A stretch of DNA of 64,000 nt from Paraburkholderia sp. IMGN_8 (GCF_038050405.1 NZ_CP150900.1:3782001-3846000); one strand, 5' to 3'. Counted from the stretch's first letter, positions 28,182 through 37,346 are shown. The notes: generated by a model not told the origin, from the sequence alone. Made by a program: numbers and translations.

Positions 28182-28820
28182 TTACTTGTTCGGCTGCGGC
28201 GTCATGCGCAGATACGGGCGCAGCGCCTTGTAGCCCTTCGGGAATTTCTGCCTGATCACTTCTTCGTCCTTCAACGACGGCACGATCACCACGTCATCGC
28301 CCTGCTTCCAGTTGCCGGGCGTAGCGACCGAATGGTGGTCCGTGAGTTGCAGCGAGTCGATCACGCGCAGCACTTCGTCGAAGTTACGGCCGGTGCTGGC
28401 CGGGTACGTGATGATCAGCCGCACCTTCTTCTTCGGATCGATCACGAACAGCGAGCGGACCGTGAGCGTTTCGTTGGCGTTCGGATGGATCATGTCGTAC
28501 AGCTCGGCGACCTTGCGATCGCCGTCGGCGAGAATCGGAAAGCCGACGTTGGCGGCCTGCGTCTCGTTGATGTCCTTGATCCATTCCTTGTGCGACTCGG
28601 CGCTGTCGACCGACAACGCGATCGTCTTCACGTTACGCCTTTCGAATTCGCCGGCCAGCTTGGCCGTCAACCCCAGCTCGGTCGTGCAGACCGGCGTGAA
28701 GTCAGCCGGGTGCGAGAAGAGCACGCCCCAACTATCGCCCAGCCATTCGTGGAACTTGATGCGGCCGACACTCGACCCCTGTTCGAAATCCGGTGCGATG
28801 TCGCCAAGACGTAGACTCAT
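28182..28820 (-). CDS. 1-Cys peroxiredoxin (Prx6 type)
   Basis: A 212-residue thiol peroxidase that reduces hydroperoxides in the cytosol. The peroxidatic cysteine is Cys45 in HPADFTPVCTTE. The C-terminal extension with PGNWKQGDDVVIVPSL identifies the Prx6/1-Cys group and not AhpC. I chose the ATG at 28820, which has AAGGAG 7 nt upstream; a longer frame to 28946 adds a leader unlike the family. A single gene converging with gcdH. Regulation by an oxidative-stress factor is likely but no site is obvious. Confidence 0.92.
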   Translation of the reverse strand: MSLRLGDIAPDFEQGSSVGRIKFHEWLGDSWGVLFSHPADFTPVCTTELGLTAKLAGEFERRNVKTIALSVDSAESHKEWIKDINETQAANVGFPILADGDRKVAELYDMIHPNANETLTVRSLFVIDPKKKVRLIITYPASTGRNFDEVLRVIDSLQLTDHHSVATPGNWKQGDDVVIVPSLKDEEVIRQKFPKGYKALRPYLRMTPQPNK

Positions 28821-29176
28821 GTTGCAGCTCCTTGATGTATTCGGACATTCCGTGCGAGCGTTCGCCCGCAGCGCTCCGCTAAAGCGCGCCTCGCAAAAAT
28901 ACAGCATACGGGAGCGACGGTACACGGCGAACCAAGATTGCGTCACTACTTTATGCGTTTTTGTAATTTTCAGTGCTTTGGTGGAAACTTCGCGGGACAG
29001 ATCAACTCAATCTCAGGCAAACTTTGCTGCGCGGCGTACGTGATAGTGGAATTTTTTGCGCGACCTCAACCGGGAACGGTTCGTGCATCGGTTCGAACGA
29101 ATCGGGCACTGCGCTCGCCAGCGGCCGTTTCTTTGGTTACGATTCACGCGTGGCGTGAGACGAAGGGGAGCTGTCA

Positions 29177-29479
29177 ATGTCGGAAATCAACAAGGAGAGA
29201 TTGATGTCGGATATCAAAACCGTCCTCGCGGACGCTGAAGATCTGCTGAAGCAAGCCGCGAGCGCCACCGGCGAACGTGCTTCGGAATTGCGCGAAACGG
29301 CGCTTTCGCGCCTGAAGCAGGCTCGGGAGAAGGCGGCTGACGTGCAGGTCGTCGTGGTCGAGAAAGGCAAGAAGGCTGCCCGCGCCACCGACGACTACGT
29401 GCACGAACATCCGTGGGCATCCATCGGCATCGCCGCGGGCGCCGGCGTGCTGCTGGGGCTGTTGATCAACCGCAAATAA
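29177..29479 (+). CDS. ElaB/YqjD/DUF883-family membrane-anchored protein
   Basis: A 100-residue protein with a long amphipathic helix rich in Ala, Glu and Lys (residues 10-70) and one C-terminal hydrophobic segment: HPWASIGIAAGAGVLLGLLI, ending in NRK. This is the plan of ElaB/YqjD/YgaM, inner-membrane proteins that bind ribosomes in stationary phase in E. coli. Two starts are plausible: 29177 after GGGGAG, and 29204 after AAGGAGAG, which has the better spacing. It begins a three-gene set with YqjE-like and DUF proteins, as in the E. coli yqjDEK order. Confidence 0.88.
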   Translation: MSEINKERLMSDIKTVLADAEDLLKQAASATGERASELRETALSRLKQAREKAADVQVVVVEKGKKAARATDDYVHEHPWASIGIAAGAGVLLGLLINRK

Positions 29480-29618
29480 AAACTGGTCTCGCTGCCGGAC
29501 GAATGACGACCGGCACACGAGCGAATTGAGTTGACCGGCGCCTGCCTGGCCGGTCCGCTTCTCTTGGCGCGCTCGTTCCCGCGCGCCGGTTAGGCCATCA
29601 CGCGCAACGCTCATAGCC

Positions 29619-30005
29619 ATGACGATCGACACACAATCGCAGCGCGGGGAACACAGTCCGTTGCGCCGCATCATCGGTTCCGTGTTCGCCATTCTGCAAA
29701 CGCGGCTTGAACTGGTCGGCATCGAACTTGCCGAAGAAAAAGACCGTCTACTCGCGGTGCTGTTCCTCGGCCTCGCGGCTTTGATGCTCGCCACGATGGC
29801 CTTGTTCGCCTTGACGGCGCTGATTGCCATCGCGTTCTGGGACACCTATCGCTGGCAGACGCTCGCCGGCATCACGGTGGTTTACGCAATTGCCGGATTG
29901 GCCTGTGCGCTGAAGGCGCGCAGCGGTTTGCGCAATGCGCCGATGGCCTTCGAAGCCACGATTGCCGAGTTCGAAAAGGACCGCGAAATCTTCCGTAAGC
30001 CGTGA
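29619..30005 (+). CDS. YqjE-like phage-holin-superfamily membrane protein
   Basis: A 128-residue protein with two central transmembrane helices (about residues 45-68 and 78-98, LFLGLAALMLATMALFALTAL then TLAGITVVYAIAGLACAL, each cut here to its core). The N-terminal region RRIIGSVFAILQTRLELVGIEL is typical of the YqjE/Actino-holin group. It follows the ElaB-like gene and precedes a third small gene; the three probably form a stress-related envelope unit. Function unknown. Confidence 0.85.
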   Translation: MTIDTQSQRGEHSPLRRIIGSVFAILQTRLELVGIELAEEKDRLLAVLFLGLAALMLATMALFALTALIAIAFWDTYRWQTLAGITVVYAIAGLACALKARSGLRNAPMAFEATIAEFEKDREIFRKP

Positions 30006-30111
30006 CACGGCCGGGAGCAAGGGGCGCTTGAAGCGCCCTGTGCCTTCCGCATCTACCGCGAGCGTCTAGCACAGCCGTTTTACCGCCCTCCACTACTGCC
30101 GCCGACACGCC

Positions 30112-30591
30112 ATGAGCCAAAGCCATTCCGATACCGCTTTCCGCAACACGCGCCGCCAGGTCAAAGATTTGAGCGCGCCGCATCTGCGAGCGTTACGCAA
30201 GGAACTGCTGATGGTGCGCGCGGATGTCGAGCGCGTGGAACTCGCTCAAGCGACCGTCGACCTGCGGCAAGCGGTCGCGCATTTCAGCTGGCTCAAATTC
30301 ATCGTGCCGGGATTCGGCGGCATACGCATGGGCAGCGGATCGAAAACAGGCTTTCTGAACGCAGGAACCATCGGCGCGCTACTCAAACAGTACCCGCTCG
30401 TCAGTTCGATTGCGTCGATATTGCTGGCCAAGCCTCTGCGCGCTACCGTCCTGGCCAGCGCGAAACCCGTGCTCAAGTGGGGCAGCCTGGCACTTGCCGG
30501 TTGGGAAGCGTACCGGATCTGGCAGCAGATAAAGAGCGATCCCAATAAGTCGACCGGTGGCAAAGCGGAGCCTGCCGACAGCGGCCCCTGA
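30112..30591 (+). CDS. Hypothetical protein, third gene of the yqjDEK-like set
   Basis: A 159-residue protein, basic at the N-terminus (residues 1-45) and with moderately hydrophobic segments at about 58-70 and 85-125 (SSIASILLAKPLRATVLASA). It resembles proteins of the DUF3318 or YqjK type by position and general character; I cannot confirm the family. The ATG at 30112 is 106 bp downstream of the YqjE-like gene on the same strand. Probably membrane associated. Confidence 0.7.
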   Translation: MSQSHSDTAFRNTRRQVKDLSAPHLRALRKELLMVRADVERVELAQATVDLRQAVAHFSWLKFIVPGFGGIRMGSGSKTGFLNAGTIGALLKQYPLVSSIASILLAKPLRATVLASAKPVLKWGSLALAGWEAYRIWQQIKSDPNKSTGGKAEPADSGP

Positions 30592-30727
30592 ACCGCGCGG
30601 CTACGATGTTCTCCGGATAGCTAATTGATCCGCATGCGGTTTGACTTTGAGTCGGTGGCGCTGAAGGACCTCGGATCGTTTATCTACCCGGCTTGAACTC
30701 ATTGGCTCGCACTATTTAGCTCGTTCT

Positions 30728-31159
30728 CTAACTCGTGTTCCAGCATTCGCCGCTTGCCGGCGCCACGCCGTTTGCCCCACTTCTATTGCTTCGCAGCCCC
30801 GTTGCATCGAGGGTAAAGATGCCGCAGGCGTCGTCCCGCATTGGGCCGGCTCCGGTTGGCGCAGCCTCCACTAAGTACCCGCCGTTTGCTTCGTCCGCGG
30901 GCAGCACCCGTACCCGATAAACCGGCGTGCCGAATTGCGGCGCCTGATCGAGGCCCGGCGGCAATGTCGCAGCGCTGTCGCTTGCCGCTCCCTCGACAAA
31001 TTGGGCTGCCCGATAAAGTGCGGACGCTGCATCAATTCGGTGCGTTCGCGCGACGTGGCTCCGGTACGACGGCACCGCAAACACCACTAGCGTCGCGGCT
31101 ACCGCCAACGCGATCATGAGTTCGAGTAGCGTGAACGCGGATGTGTACAGTTTAGTCAT
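30728..31159 (-). CDS. pilE: Type IV minor pilin, PilE-like
   Basis: A 143-residue prepilin. The leader MTKLYTSAFTLLELMIALAV has the FTLLE motif with Glu at position +5 of the mature protein, and no glycine at -1 (Ala takes that place), as in some minor pilins. The hydrophobic alpha-1 helix continues to about residue 30. Two cysteines near the C-terminus (DDACGIF and GECW) can form the D-region disulphide. I chose ATG 31159 with GAGGGG upstream; longer frames lack a leader. It is the last gene of the minor pilin operon, with 11 bp to pilX. Confidence 0.83.
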   Translation of the reverse strand: MTKLYTSAFTLLELMIALAVAATLVVFAVPSYRSHVARTHRIDAASALYRAAQFVEGAASDSAATLPPGLDQAPQFGTPVYRVRVLPADEANGGYLVEAAPTGAGPMRDDACGIFTLDATGLRSNRSGANGVAPASGECWNTS

Positions 31160-31170
31160 GAGCCATCCCC

Positions 31171-31788
31171 TCAGAATGGCCGTGCGGCAACGCGTCGCCA
31201 ATGCCGCTCGATCCGCGCGCCATCGATCACGAGTTCCATCTGTAGCCATACCTGAGACTCCCTAGTCCGGCCAAAGCCACGCGCGGTCAGTAAATACGCC
31301 TGGGCATTGGCGCGAGTGCCCAGGCGCCACGCTTCGATCATGCACTGCGGCGCACGCAGCGAGCCGGGCCATTGCGCGATGGGCGTGACGGCGCCTGCTT
31401 CAAAGGCGGCTTCGAGCTTCCATTGCGTAGGCTCGCCGGTTGCGGGCGGCGCGGCCGCAATCGGCTCAACTGCTGCAGCGGCAGCGACGTTGCGGGCGCA
31501 TAAAGTCAGCGCCGAATCCGCAGCGTGAAACGCCTGCAAATAGTCGCGCACGTTAGTCGCGCCGCGCGCCGCCGCAAGCGATGTCTCGAACCAGGCGGCA
31601 GAGGTGGTCAACAGCATCGTGGAAATCAGCAGGACAATCGGCAAAACGGCGCCACCAGTGCGGAGGCGGCAGATGCGATAGGTACGGCCGAGGCGGACGG
31701 TGCAACCGTTCCCGCCGGCAGGATGAGCGCGTCGATATCGCACAGACAACGCCGCACGTCGACTCACGTAGCATCGTCTTCCCGTCAC
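31171..31788 (-). CDS. pilX: PilX-type type IV pilus assembly protein
   Basis: A 205-residue protein. A positively charged leader of about 44 residues is followed by GGAVLPIVLLISTMLLTTSA, the hydrophobic segment of PilX_N-type minor pilins, which have no FTLIE-type Glu pattern. The mid-part DYLQAFHAADSALTLC is typical of PilX (AxxAAExAL). Start: a GTG at 31788 overlaps the pilW stop (GTGA), consistent with coupling; a later start would also give the leader. Part of the fimT-pilVWXE order. It probably primes pilus assembly. Confidence 0.82.
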   Translation of the reverse strand: MTGRRCYVSRRAALSVRYRRAHPAGGNGCTVRLGRTYRICRLRTGGAVLPIVLLISTMLLTTSAAWFETSLAAARGATNVRDYLQAFHAADSALTLCARNVAAAAAVEPIAAAPPATGEPTQWKLEAAFEAGAVTPIAQWPGSLRAPQCMIEAWRLGTRANAQAYLLTARGFGRTRESQVWLQMELVIDGARIERHWRRVAARPF

Positions 31789-32594
31789 AGCGAATCCTCC
31801 GCTTGATTACGTATCGCGACTCGCCGCCAGAACGCCTGCCGCGCCCGCTTATCAACACCGACGACGCTAGCACCGTCGCAGTCGACGTAGCGCAAACGCC
31901 GCCCCAGCGGCGCACCTCGCACGAGCACACAGAGATCGACGGCAACAACCTTCGCCCATTGATCGGCGCTTACCGCCGACGCGTCGATCGCGCTCAGGCC
32001 GCCGGCCAGCCAGTACCGGAGCCGCACGCGCTCAACGCCTTCGACCAGCGGCTGTGCGGAACCAGCCTTGCCGTTACCTTCGCAGTACAGCTCCGGTTCG
32101 CCCGTCGAGCCGCTGATCCTGGCGAAGTAGCGATTGACGACCGACACGCCCTGGCCACCGAGCGCCGCGCTATTGCTGGTCACGGACTGCCCCAGGCAGT
32201 CGGTGGATTGGCCGGTTGCCGATGGCCACGTCGAAATGTTGTCGCCGACATAGCGAACCGCGACGCCGTCGGAATGACTCGCCAACGCCTCGCAGGCGAG
32301 ACCGTCGTCCGCGCCGACTGGGCGACCACTCGAACAACCGAACAACGGTGGCGGACTGTTGAACCTGGCTGCATCCGCAGGCACGAAACCGGCCATCTGA
32401 AGCTGCTGGCCGATCAGCGTGAGCGCAATCAGGCCGGCTTCGCGGACCCGCACCGAATCGCCCGAGCGCTCGAATGCAGCCCGCTGTGTTGTATAGAGCG
32501 ACACCGCGCCCGCGGTCACCACCAGCCCCAGCGCGATTGCGATCACAAGCTCAGCCAGAGTATGGCCGCGCGCCATATGCAAACGCTGCATCAT
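31785..32594 (-). CDS. pilW: PilW-type minor pilin
   Basis: A 269-residue prepilin-like protein with leader MMQRLHMARGHTLAELVIAI, where GHTLAE is a variant of the GFTLIE cleavage site. The C-terminal domain is large, as usual for PilW. I chose ATG 32594, which overlaps the pilV stop codon as ATGA; a longer frame to 32618 would overlap pilV further. Gene overlaps on both sides indicate strict co-expression with pilV and pilX. Confidence 0.85.
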   Translation of the reverse strand: MMQRLHMARGHTLAELVIAIALGLVVTAGAVSLYTTQRAAFERSGDSVRVREAGLIALTLIGQQLQMAGFVPADAARFNSPPPLFGCSSGRPVGADDGLACEALASHSDGVAVRYVGDNISTWPSATGQSTDCLGQSVTSNSAALGGQGVSVVNRYFARISGSTGEPELYCEGNGKAGSAQPLVEGVERVRLRYWLAGGLSAIDASAVSADQWAKVVAVDLCVLVRGAPLGRRLRYVDCDGASVVGVDKRARQAFWRRVAIRNQAEDSL

Positions 32595-33037
32595 TTCGCG
32601 AACGCCAGCGCAACGCATGAGGAGCCTGCGGGAACGTCCGCGCCGCCACAGGGCTCAGGCTTGTCGATGACGTCGCCGGAGCGCGGCATGTCGCGCAGCG
32701 CTGCCCACGTCACGCGTGCGGTGGACACGCTGCCGCTTTCGCCCACAGAGGCTTCGCCGCGTGGCAACAGGGACGCCGCGCGCGCGCTCCATTGCCTGAC
32801 CACAGACTCGCCCGCAGACGGCATGCACATTGCCTCAGCGACGGAATCGGCTATCCACGCGGCGTGCTCGCGCATTGCCATCGCGCGCGCTTCACGTGCG
32901 GTCCACAATTGACCGGCGATCAAGCCGAGAGCCGTCACCGCCATCAGTGCTACGGCGAGCATGACTTCGATCAGCGAGCTGCCGCTGTGCTTTACTGAAT
33001 AGCGGAGCAACCATGGGTTCAATGAATATCGGTTCAT
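32591..33037 (-). CDS. pilV: PilV-type minor pilin
   Basis: A 148-residue prepilin. After a 19-residue basic leader comes SGSSLIEVMLAVALMAVTAL, with the Ser-Leu-Ile-Glu-Val core of PilV/PulJ-type prepilins and Gly before the SSLIE stretch. A later ARAMAMREHAAWIADSVAEA fits the PilV pattern. The ATG at 33037 overlaps the fimT stop as ATGA. Secreted by the type IV pilus machinery; probably part of a tip complex. Confidence 0.85.
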   Translation of the reverse strand: MNRYSLNPWLLRYSVKHSGSSLIEVMLAVALMAVTALGLIAGQLWTAREARAMAMREHAAWIADSVAEAMCMPSAGESVVRQWSARAASLLPRGEASVGESGSVSTARVTWAALRDMPRSGDVIDKPEPCGGADVPAGSSCVALAFAK

Positions 33038-33594
33038 GACGACGCTCCGCATGCGCCTTCGACGATCCGCGCGCGGCCACCCGCCGCAATACGGATGCAG
33101 CGCCGCCACTTGTCGCCCTGAGTCGCTTTCGACGGCACGCGCGGTGCAATGTCGAAGCTGCGAAAGGCGCCGATCAATTGCCCGGCCGGCGGCGTGAACG
33201 TGAGATTCGTCTGCGTCCCGGTGATGCTGACCGCCGCAAGCTGCGGGTGCGCGCGCAGCAGCGAAAGCGCGCCACCGCGTTCAGTCAGGACTGCCCAGCC
33301 GCACGACCAGTCGGAAAAGCCATCGCCGCACGCTTGTCCCGCGGCAAGACAACGCCGCGCAGCGTCGATCCGGCAGACGGTGACGCGCGCCCCGCGCCGC
33401 AATGCTTCGCTGCGCGCATAGGCCAGTGTTGAAGCGAGCGCTCGCGCGCGCGCATCGATCTGATCGCGCACGTGCCACGCTACAAAGGAAGGTGTCGCTA
33501 TCACCGCGATCACTGCCAGCAGTGCGACGACAACCAGCGTTTCGACAAGCGTAAAAGCGCGGCGCGGCCGCAAACAGACTGCGTTCCATTTCAT
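33034..33594 (-). CDS. fimT: FimT/GspH-family pseudopilin
   Basis: A 186-residue prepilin with leader RRAFTLVETLVVVALLAVIA (Ala-Phe-Thr-Leu-Val-Glu at the processing site) and a GspH-type C-terminal domain with LAYARSEALRRGARVTVC and CGDGFSDWSCGWAVL, the classic FimT strand and its cysteines. ATG 33594 has AGGG six nt upstream; the ATG at 33600 is too close to it. First gene of the minor pilin operon. FimT proteins in several bacteria bind DNA in natural transformation; whether this one does is unknown. Confidence 0.87.
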   Translation of the reverse strand: MKWNAVCLRPRRAFTLVETLVVVALLAVIAVIATPSFVAWHVRDQIDARARALASTLAYARSEALRRGARVTVCRIDAARRCLAAGQACGDGFSDWSCGWAVLTERGGALSLLRAHPQLAAVSITGTQTNLTFTPPAGQLIGAFRSFDIAPRVPSKATQGDKWRRCIRIAAGGRARIVEGACGASS

Positions 33595-33799
33595 CTGCAT
33601 CCCTGATCGTTGCAAAGAATGCAGCCAATCTAGCGATTTGGAAACGCGTCAACAATCGGCCGAATGGCCAGGTGGCACTCAGACGCTATCCCGCGCAAAA
33701 ATGCACGCGTGACGAACCATAATGGGAGCGGAGATGCTGATGCGCGAACAAACGCGAGAGAAAACAGAGACTCGAACGCAAGTCCGAGAACAGCGCCAA

Positions 33800-34282
33800 T
33801 CAGCGCTTGCGGGGAGGTTTGGGAGGCGAGGAGGCGCGGCGAAATTCTTCGATCACGTCTTCGAATTCGGAGACGTCTTCGAAGCGCCGGTAGACGGACG
33901 CAAAACGAACATAGGCAATCGTGTCGAGCGCGCGCAACTCGTTCATCACGAGTTCGCCGAGGCGCTCGCTGCGCACCTCGCGCTCACCGCTACCGAGCAA
34001 TTGATACTCGATGCGGGCAACCGCCGCATCGATCTCGTCCGCAGCCACCGGGCGCTTGCGCAGCGCCAGTTGCATGCTCGCGACGATCTTGCGGCGGTCG
34101 AATTCCGTGCGGCTGCCATCCTTCTTGACGACCGACGGCAACGCCAGCTCGACCCGCTCATACGTCGTAAAACGTTTGTCGCAGGCCGGGCAGCGGCGGC
34201 GCCGGCGAATCGTTGCGCCGTCTTCGGATACGCGGGAATCCACAACTTGCGTATCGGCGTGCCGGCAGAAGGGGCAGTGCAT
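33800..34282 (-). CDS. nrdR: Transcriptional repressor NrdR
   Basis: A 160-residue zinc-ribbon/ATP-cone repressor of ribonucleotide reductase genes. The zinc ribbon uses Cys3, Cys6, Cys31 and Cys34 (MHCPFC and [12 protein letters not shown]). The ATP-cone spans residues 49-139 ([14 protein letters not shown]). The C-terminal tail is Pro/Lys/Arg-rich. It starts 6 bp after glyA on the same strand, as in most beta-proteobacteria, and probably shares the riboswitch-controlled transcript. Confidence 0.96.
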   Translation of the reverse strand: MHCPFCRHADTQVVDSRVSEDGATIRRRRRCPACDKRFTTYERVELALPSVVKKDGSRTEFDRRKIVASMQLALRKRPVAADEIDAAVARIEYQLLGSGEREVRSERLGELVMNELRALDTIAYVRFASVYRRFEDVSEFEDVIEEFRRASSPPKPPRKR

Positions 34283-34288
34283 GACGGC

Positions 34289-35536
34289 TTAGCGGTAGAC
34301 CGGGAAGCGCTGGGTCAACTCGGCGACCTGCGCGCGCACGCGTTCGATCGTGGCCGCGTCTTCCGGATTGTCCAGCACGTCGGCGATCAGGTTACCCACC
34401 TGCTCCGCTTCCTTGACGCCGAAACCGCGCGTGGTCATGGCGGGCGAGCCGAGACGGATACCGCTTGTCACGAACGGCTTTTCCGGGTCGTTCGGAATCG
34501 CGTTCTTGTTGACCGTGATGTGCGCCGCGCCGAGCGCCGCTTCCGCAACCTTGCCGGTAATCTTCTTCGCGCGCAAGTCGACCAGCATCACGTGGCTTTC
34601 GGTGCGGCCCGAGACAATGCGCAGACCGCGCTTGACCAGCGTTTCAGCCAGCACGCGCGCGTTTTCGACAACTTGCTGCTGATACGCCTTGAATTCCGGC
34701 GACAGCGCTTCCTTGAACGCGACTGCCTTACCGGCGATCACATGCATCAGCGGACCACCCTGAATGCCCGGGAAGATTGCCGAGTTGATCTGCTTTTCGA
34801 ACTCCGCCTTCATCAGGATCACGCCGCCGCGCGGGCCGCGCAGGCTCTTGTGCGTGGTGGTGGTGACGAAGTCGGCGTGCGGCACCGGGTTCGGATAGAC
34901 GCCCGCGGCGATCAAGCCGGCGTAGTGCGCCATGTCGACCATAAAGTACGCGCCAACCGACTTCGCGATCTTCGACATGCGTTCGAAATCGATACGCAGC
35001 GCGAATGCGGATGCGCCGGCCACGATCAGCTTCGGCTTGTGCTCTTGCGCAAGCTTTTCAGCCGCGTCGTAATCGATGTCTTCGGCTTCGTTCAGGCCGT
35101 AGCTCACCACGTTGAACCACTTGCCCGACATGTTGACAGGCGAACCGTGTGTCAGGTGACCACCGTGCGCGAGGCTCATGCCCATGATCGTGTCGCCCGG
35201 CTTGAGCATGGCGAAGAACACGCCCTGGTTCGCCTGCGAGCCAGAGTTCGGCTGCACGTTCGCGGCTTCCGCGCCGAACAGTTGCTTGACGCGGTCGATC
35301 GCCAGTTGTTCGGCGACGTCCACGAACTCGCAGCCGCCGTAGTAGCGCTTGCCCGGATAACCTTCAGCGTATTTGTTGGTGAGTTGCGAGCCTTGCGCAG
35401 CCATCACGGCCGGGCTCGTGTAGTTTTCGGACGCGATCAGTTCGATGTGCTCTTCCTGACGGCGGTTTTCCTGCTCGATGACCTTCCAGAGTTCAGGATC
35501 GACGTTGGCGATGGTGCTTTGGGCTCTGTCAAACAT
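34289..35536 (-). CDS. glyA: Serine hydroxymethyltransferase
   Basis: A 415-residue PLP enzyme that interconverts serine and glycine with transfer of a one-carbon unit to tetrahydrofolate. PLP lysine lies in [14 protein letters not shown] (around residue 230). Other landmarks are [30 protein letters not shown] and [12 protein letters not shown]. Length and motifs are normal. A ZTP riboswitch lies in its long leader (see below), so its expression should rise when 10-formyl-tetrahydrofolate is short. nrdR follows directly. Confidence 0.97.
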   Translation of the reverse strand: MFDRAQSTIANVDPELWKVIEQENRRQEEHIELIASENYTSPAVMAAQGSQLTNKYAEGYPGKRYYGGCEFVDVAEQLAIDRVKQLFGAEAANVQPNSGSQANQGVFFAMLKPGDTIMGMSLAHGGHLTHGSPVNMSGKWFNVVSYGLNEAEDIDYDAAEKLAQEHKPKLIVAGASAFALRIDFERMSKIAKSVGAYFMVDMAHYAGLIAAGVYPNPVPHADFVTTTTHKSLRGPRGGVILMKAEFEKQINSAIFPGIQGGPLMHVIAGKAVAFKEALSPEFKAYQQQVVENARVLAETLVKRGLRIVSGRTESHVMLVDLRAKKITGKVAEAALGAAHITVNKNAIPNDPEKPFVTSGIRLGSPAMTTRGFGVKEAEQVGNLIADVLDNPEDAATIERVRAQVAELTQRFPVYR

Positions 35537-35704
35537 ACGGATTCCGTTGAGTGTGTTCAGGTTGACCGGATCGTGCGCCGAATCTTGCGTAGAGGGTACG
35601 CGGCGCTGCTGGCGGCTGGGCCAGCCCTGACGTGGCGGATGGAGAGACGCCGCACACGCGAGGCAGGACAGCCACCGTCAGCGCAGATAAATGCGCGCGG
35701 ATCA

Positions 35705-35810
35705 CGGCTGCCCAGGCGAACGGCAAAACGGCACCCTGCGCTTCACGGTGGGTTGCTCCACCTTGAACCCGATTGGTTGTATCGGTTCTATCGCCAGTCA
35801 CGCAGGGATG
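35705..35810 (-). ncRNA. ZTP (pfl) riboswitch in the glyA leader
   Basis: Read on the minus strand, the region contains the two conserved blocks of the pfl/ZTP motif: CCCTGCGTGACTGGCG (35807 down to 35792) and CGCCTGGGCA (about 35718-35709), which together build the Z-nucleotide pocket. Between them are GGTGG-AGCAA-CCCACC, which fits the P2/internal hairpin, then GTGAAGCGCAGGG, which pairs with the opening CCCTGC, and a short CGGCAAAACGGCA-type hairpin. It sits about 170 nt upstream of the glyA ATG. ZTP riboswitches are known upstream of glyA, purH and folD. The expression platform was not resolved; GC-rich hairpins follow down to 35540. Confidence 0.85.
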
Positions 35811-36049
35811 AGCGCGTTAGTTTATTGGAAGAGGATCGAATAGGCAACCGCCTCGCTGCCGCCCCGGCGGGCGCTCGCGGGACGTGCCGCGGCGCCGGTG
35901 CGCGGGTTCCGCAAACGTCTGATAGAAGTTCGCTGGCAAGCCGGGTCGAGCGCCTGCCACAGCCGCTTGTGCGGCTCGTTCATTCTTGCCGCAGCGCCGC
36001 ATTGGAAGTAGGCTTGGGACCTTTCTCTCTTACCGACCAGGGAACTGCA
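35811..36049. other. Divergent promoter region between the glyA leader and a YdfG-like gene
   Basis: About 240 bp between the riboswitch and the reductase start. GC-rich with no convincing gene. It should carry the glyA promoter (minus) and that of the reductase (plus); I cannot place either exactly. Confidence 0.35.
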
Positions 36050-36796
36050 ATGATCGTGTTCGTCACCGGAGCGTCCGCGGGATTCGGCGCTGCTATCGCT
36101 CGCGCTTTCGTCAAAGGCGGCCATCGCGTCGTCGCCACCGCGCGCCGTAAGGATCGCCTGCAGGCACTCGCCGACGAACTCGGCGACGCGCTTTTGCCGT
36201 TCGAACTCGACGTGCGCGACCGCGCGGCCGTCGAAGCCGTGCCGGCCGCGCTGCCGGCCGATTTCGCCGCGATCGACGTGCTCGTCAACAACGCCGGCCT
36301 CGCGCTCGGCGTCGAGCCGGCGCAAAAAGCGAGTCTGGACGAGTGGAACACCATGATCGACACCAACTGCACAGGCCTCGTGCAGGTCACGCACGCGCTC
36401 TTGCCCGGCATGGTGGAGCGCAACCGCGGGCACATCTTCAACCTCGGCTCCGTGGCCGGCCGCTGGCCGTACGCGGGCGGCAACGTATACGGCGCGACCA
36501 AGGCATTCGTCCGACAGTTCAGCCTGAACCTGCGCGCCGATCTGGCCGGCACCGCGCTCCGGGTGACCGACATCGAACCCGGCCTGTGCGGCGGCACCGA
36601 GTTCTCGAACGTACGTTTTCGCGGCGACGACGAAAAAGCGGCCAATGTGTACCAGAACGTACAACCGCTGACGGCCGAAGATATCGCCGACTCGATCTAC
36701 TGGATCGCCACGCGCCCGGCCCACGTCAACATCAACACGATCGAGTTGATGCCGGTGGCCCAATCGTTCGCCGGTTTGGCGATTCATCGCGGCTGA
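36050..36796 (+). CDS. ydfG: Short-chain dehydrogenase, YdfG-like (NADP-dependent 3-hydroxy acid dehydrogenase)
   Basis: A 248-residue SDR oxidoreductase. The cofactor motif TGASAGFGAAIARAF (residues 6-20), the NNAGLALG stretch (about 83-90) and the active site Tyr-x3-Lys in YGATKAF with the preceding Ser are present. The segment EPGLCGGTEFSNVRFRGD near residues 180-197 and the C-terminal MPVAQSFAGL are typical of E. coli YdfG, which oxidises L-allo-threonine and related 3-hydroxy acids and reduces malonic semialdehyde. The ATG at 36050 follows GGGAA. A much larger open frame that includes this gene is not real. Confidence 0.88.
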   Translation: MIVFVTGASAGFGAAIARAFVKGGHRVVATARRKDRLQALADELGDALLPFELDVRDRAAVEAVPAALPADFAAIDVLVNNAGLALGVEPAQKASLDEWNTMIDTNCTGLVQVTHALLPGMVERNRGHIFNLGSVAGRWPYAGGNVYGATKAFVRQFSLNLRADLAGTALRVTDIEPGLCGGTEFSNVRFRGDDEKAANVYQNVQPLTAEDIADSIYWIATRPAHVNINTIELMPVAQSFAGLAIHRG

Positions 36797-36866
36797 AATC
36801 GCGGCTAACGCCCGCCAGACGGGGCGCACATCTTGAAACAGACCTCGGGGTGTACGTTCCGGTAAA

Positions 36867-37346
36867 ATGCGCCGCATGAATATGTCGACCAGCCAGCCCG
36901 GCACGGAAATCGGCTTCACGTGGCCAATCCGCGTGTATTACGAAGACACCGACGCCGGCGGCATCGTGTTTTACGCGAACTATCTGAAGTTTTTCGAGCG
37001 GGCGCGCACCGAATGGCTGCGCGCATGCGGCGTCGACCAGAACCGGCTCGCGGACGAAACAGGCGCGCTCTTCATCGTGCGCAGCACCGCAGTCGACTAC
37101 CGGGCGCCGGCCCGGCTCGACGACATCGTCAAGGTAGTAAGCCGGATCGAGCGTCTTGGCCGTGCGTCGGTCGACTTCGTGCAGGAGGCGTGGCGTGACA
37201 GCACGCTGCTTGCTGCCGGCGCCATCCGGGTCGGCTGTGTCGACCGCACCGCGCTGCGGCCCGCCGCGATTCCGCCATCCGTGCTCGCCGCCTTGCGGCG
37301 CGGGCCGGGCGCGAGCGGCGGCGGCATGTCAACGAACAACGTCTGA
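36867..37346 (+). CDS. ybgC: Tol-Pal associated acyl-CoA thioesterase
   Basis: A 159-residue hot-dog-fold thioesterase, first gene of the tol-pal operon. The catalytic Asp lies in VYYEDTDAGGIVFYANYL, and FFERARTEWLRACG is typical of YbgC. Three ATGs (36867, 36876, 36882) open the frame, none with a clear Shine-Dalgarno. A TAAAAT box at 36863-36868 ends inside the first ATG, so if it is a -10 element the message would start near 36875 and the second or third ATG would be used with almost no leader. Confidence 0.92.
   Translation: MRRMNMSTSQPGTEIGFTWPIRVYYEDTDAGGIVFYANYLKFFERARTEWLRACGVDQNRLADETGALFIVRSTAVDYRAPARLDDIVKVVSRIERLGRASVDFVQEAWRDSTLLAAGAIRVGCVDRTALRPAAIPPSVLAALRRGPGASGGGMSTNNV

Noticed and set aside
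33722..36796. A 1024-codon open frame on the plus strand
   Set aside because: It runs antisense through nrdR, glyA and the riboswitch. Only its last 248 codons, from 36050, are a real gene (YdfG-like).
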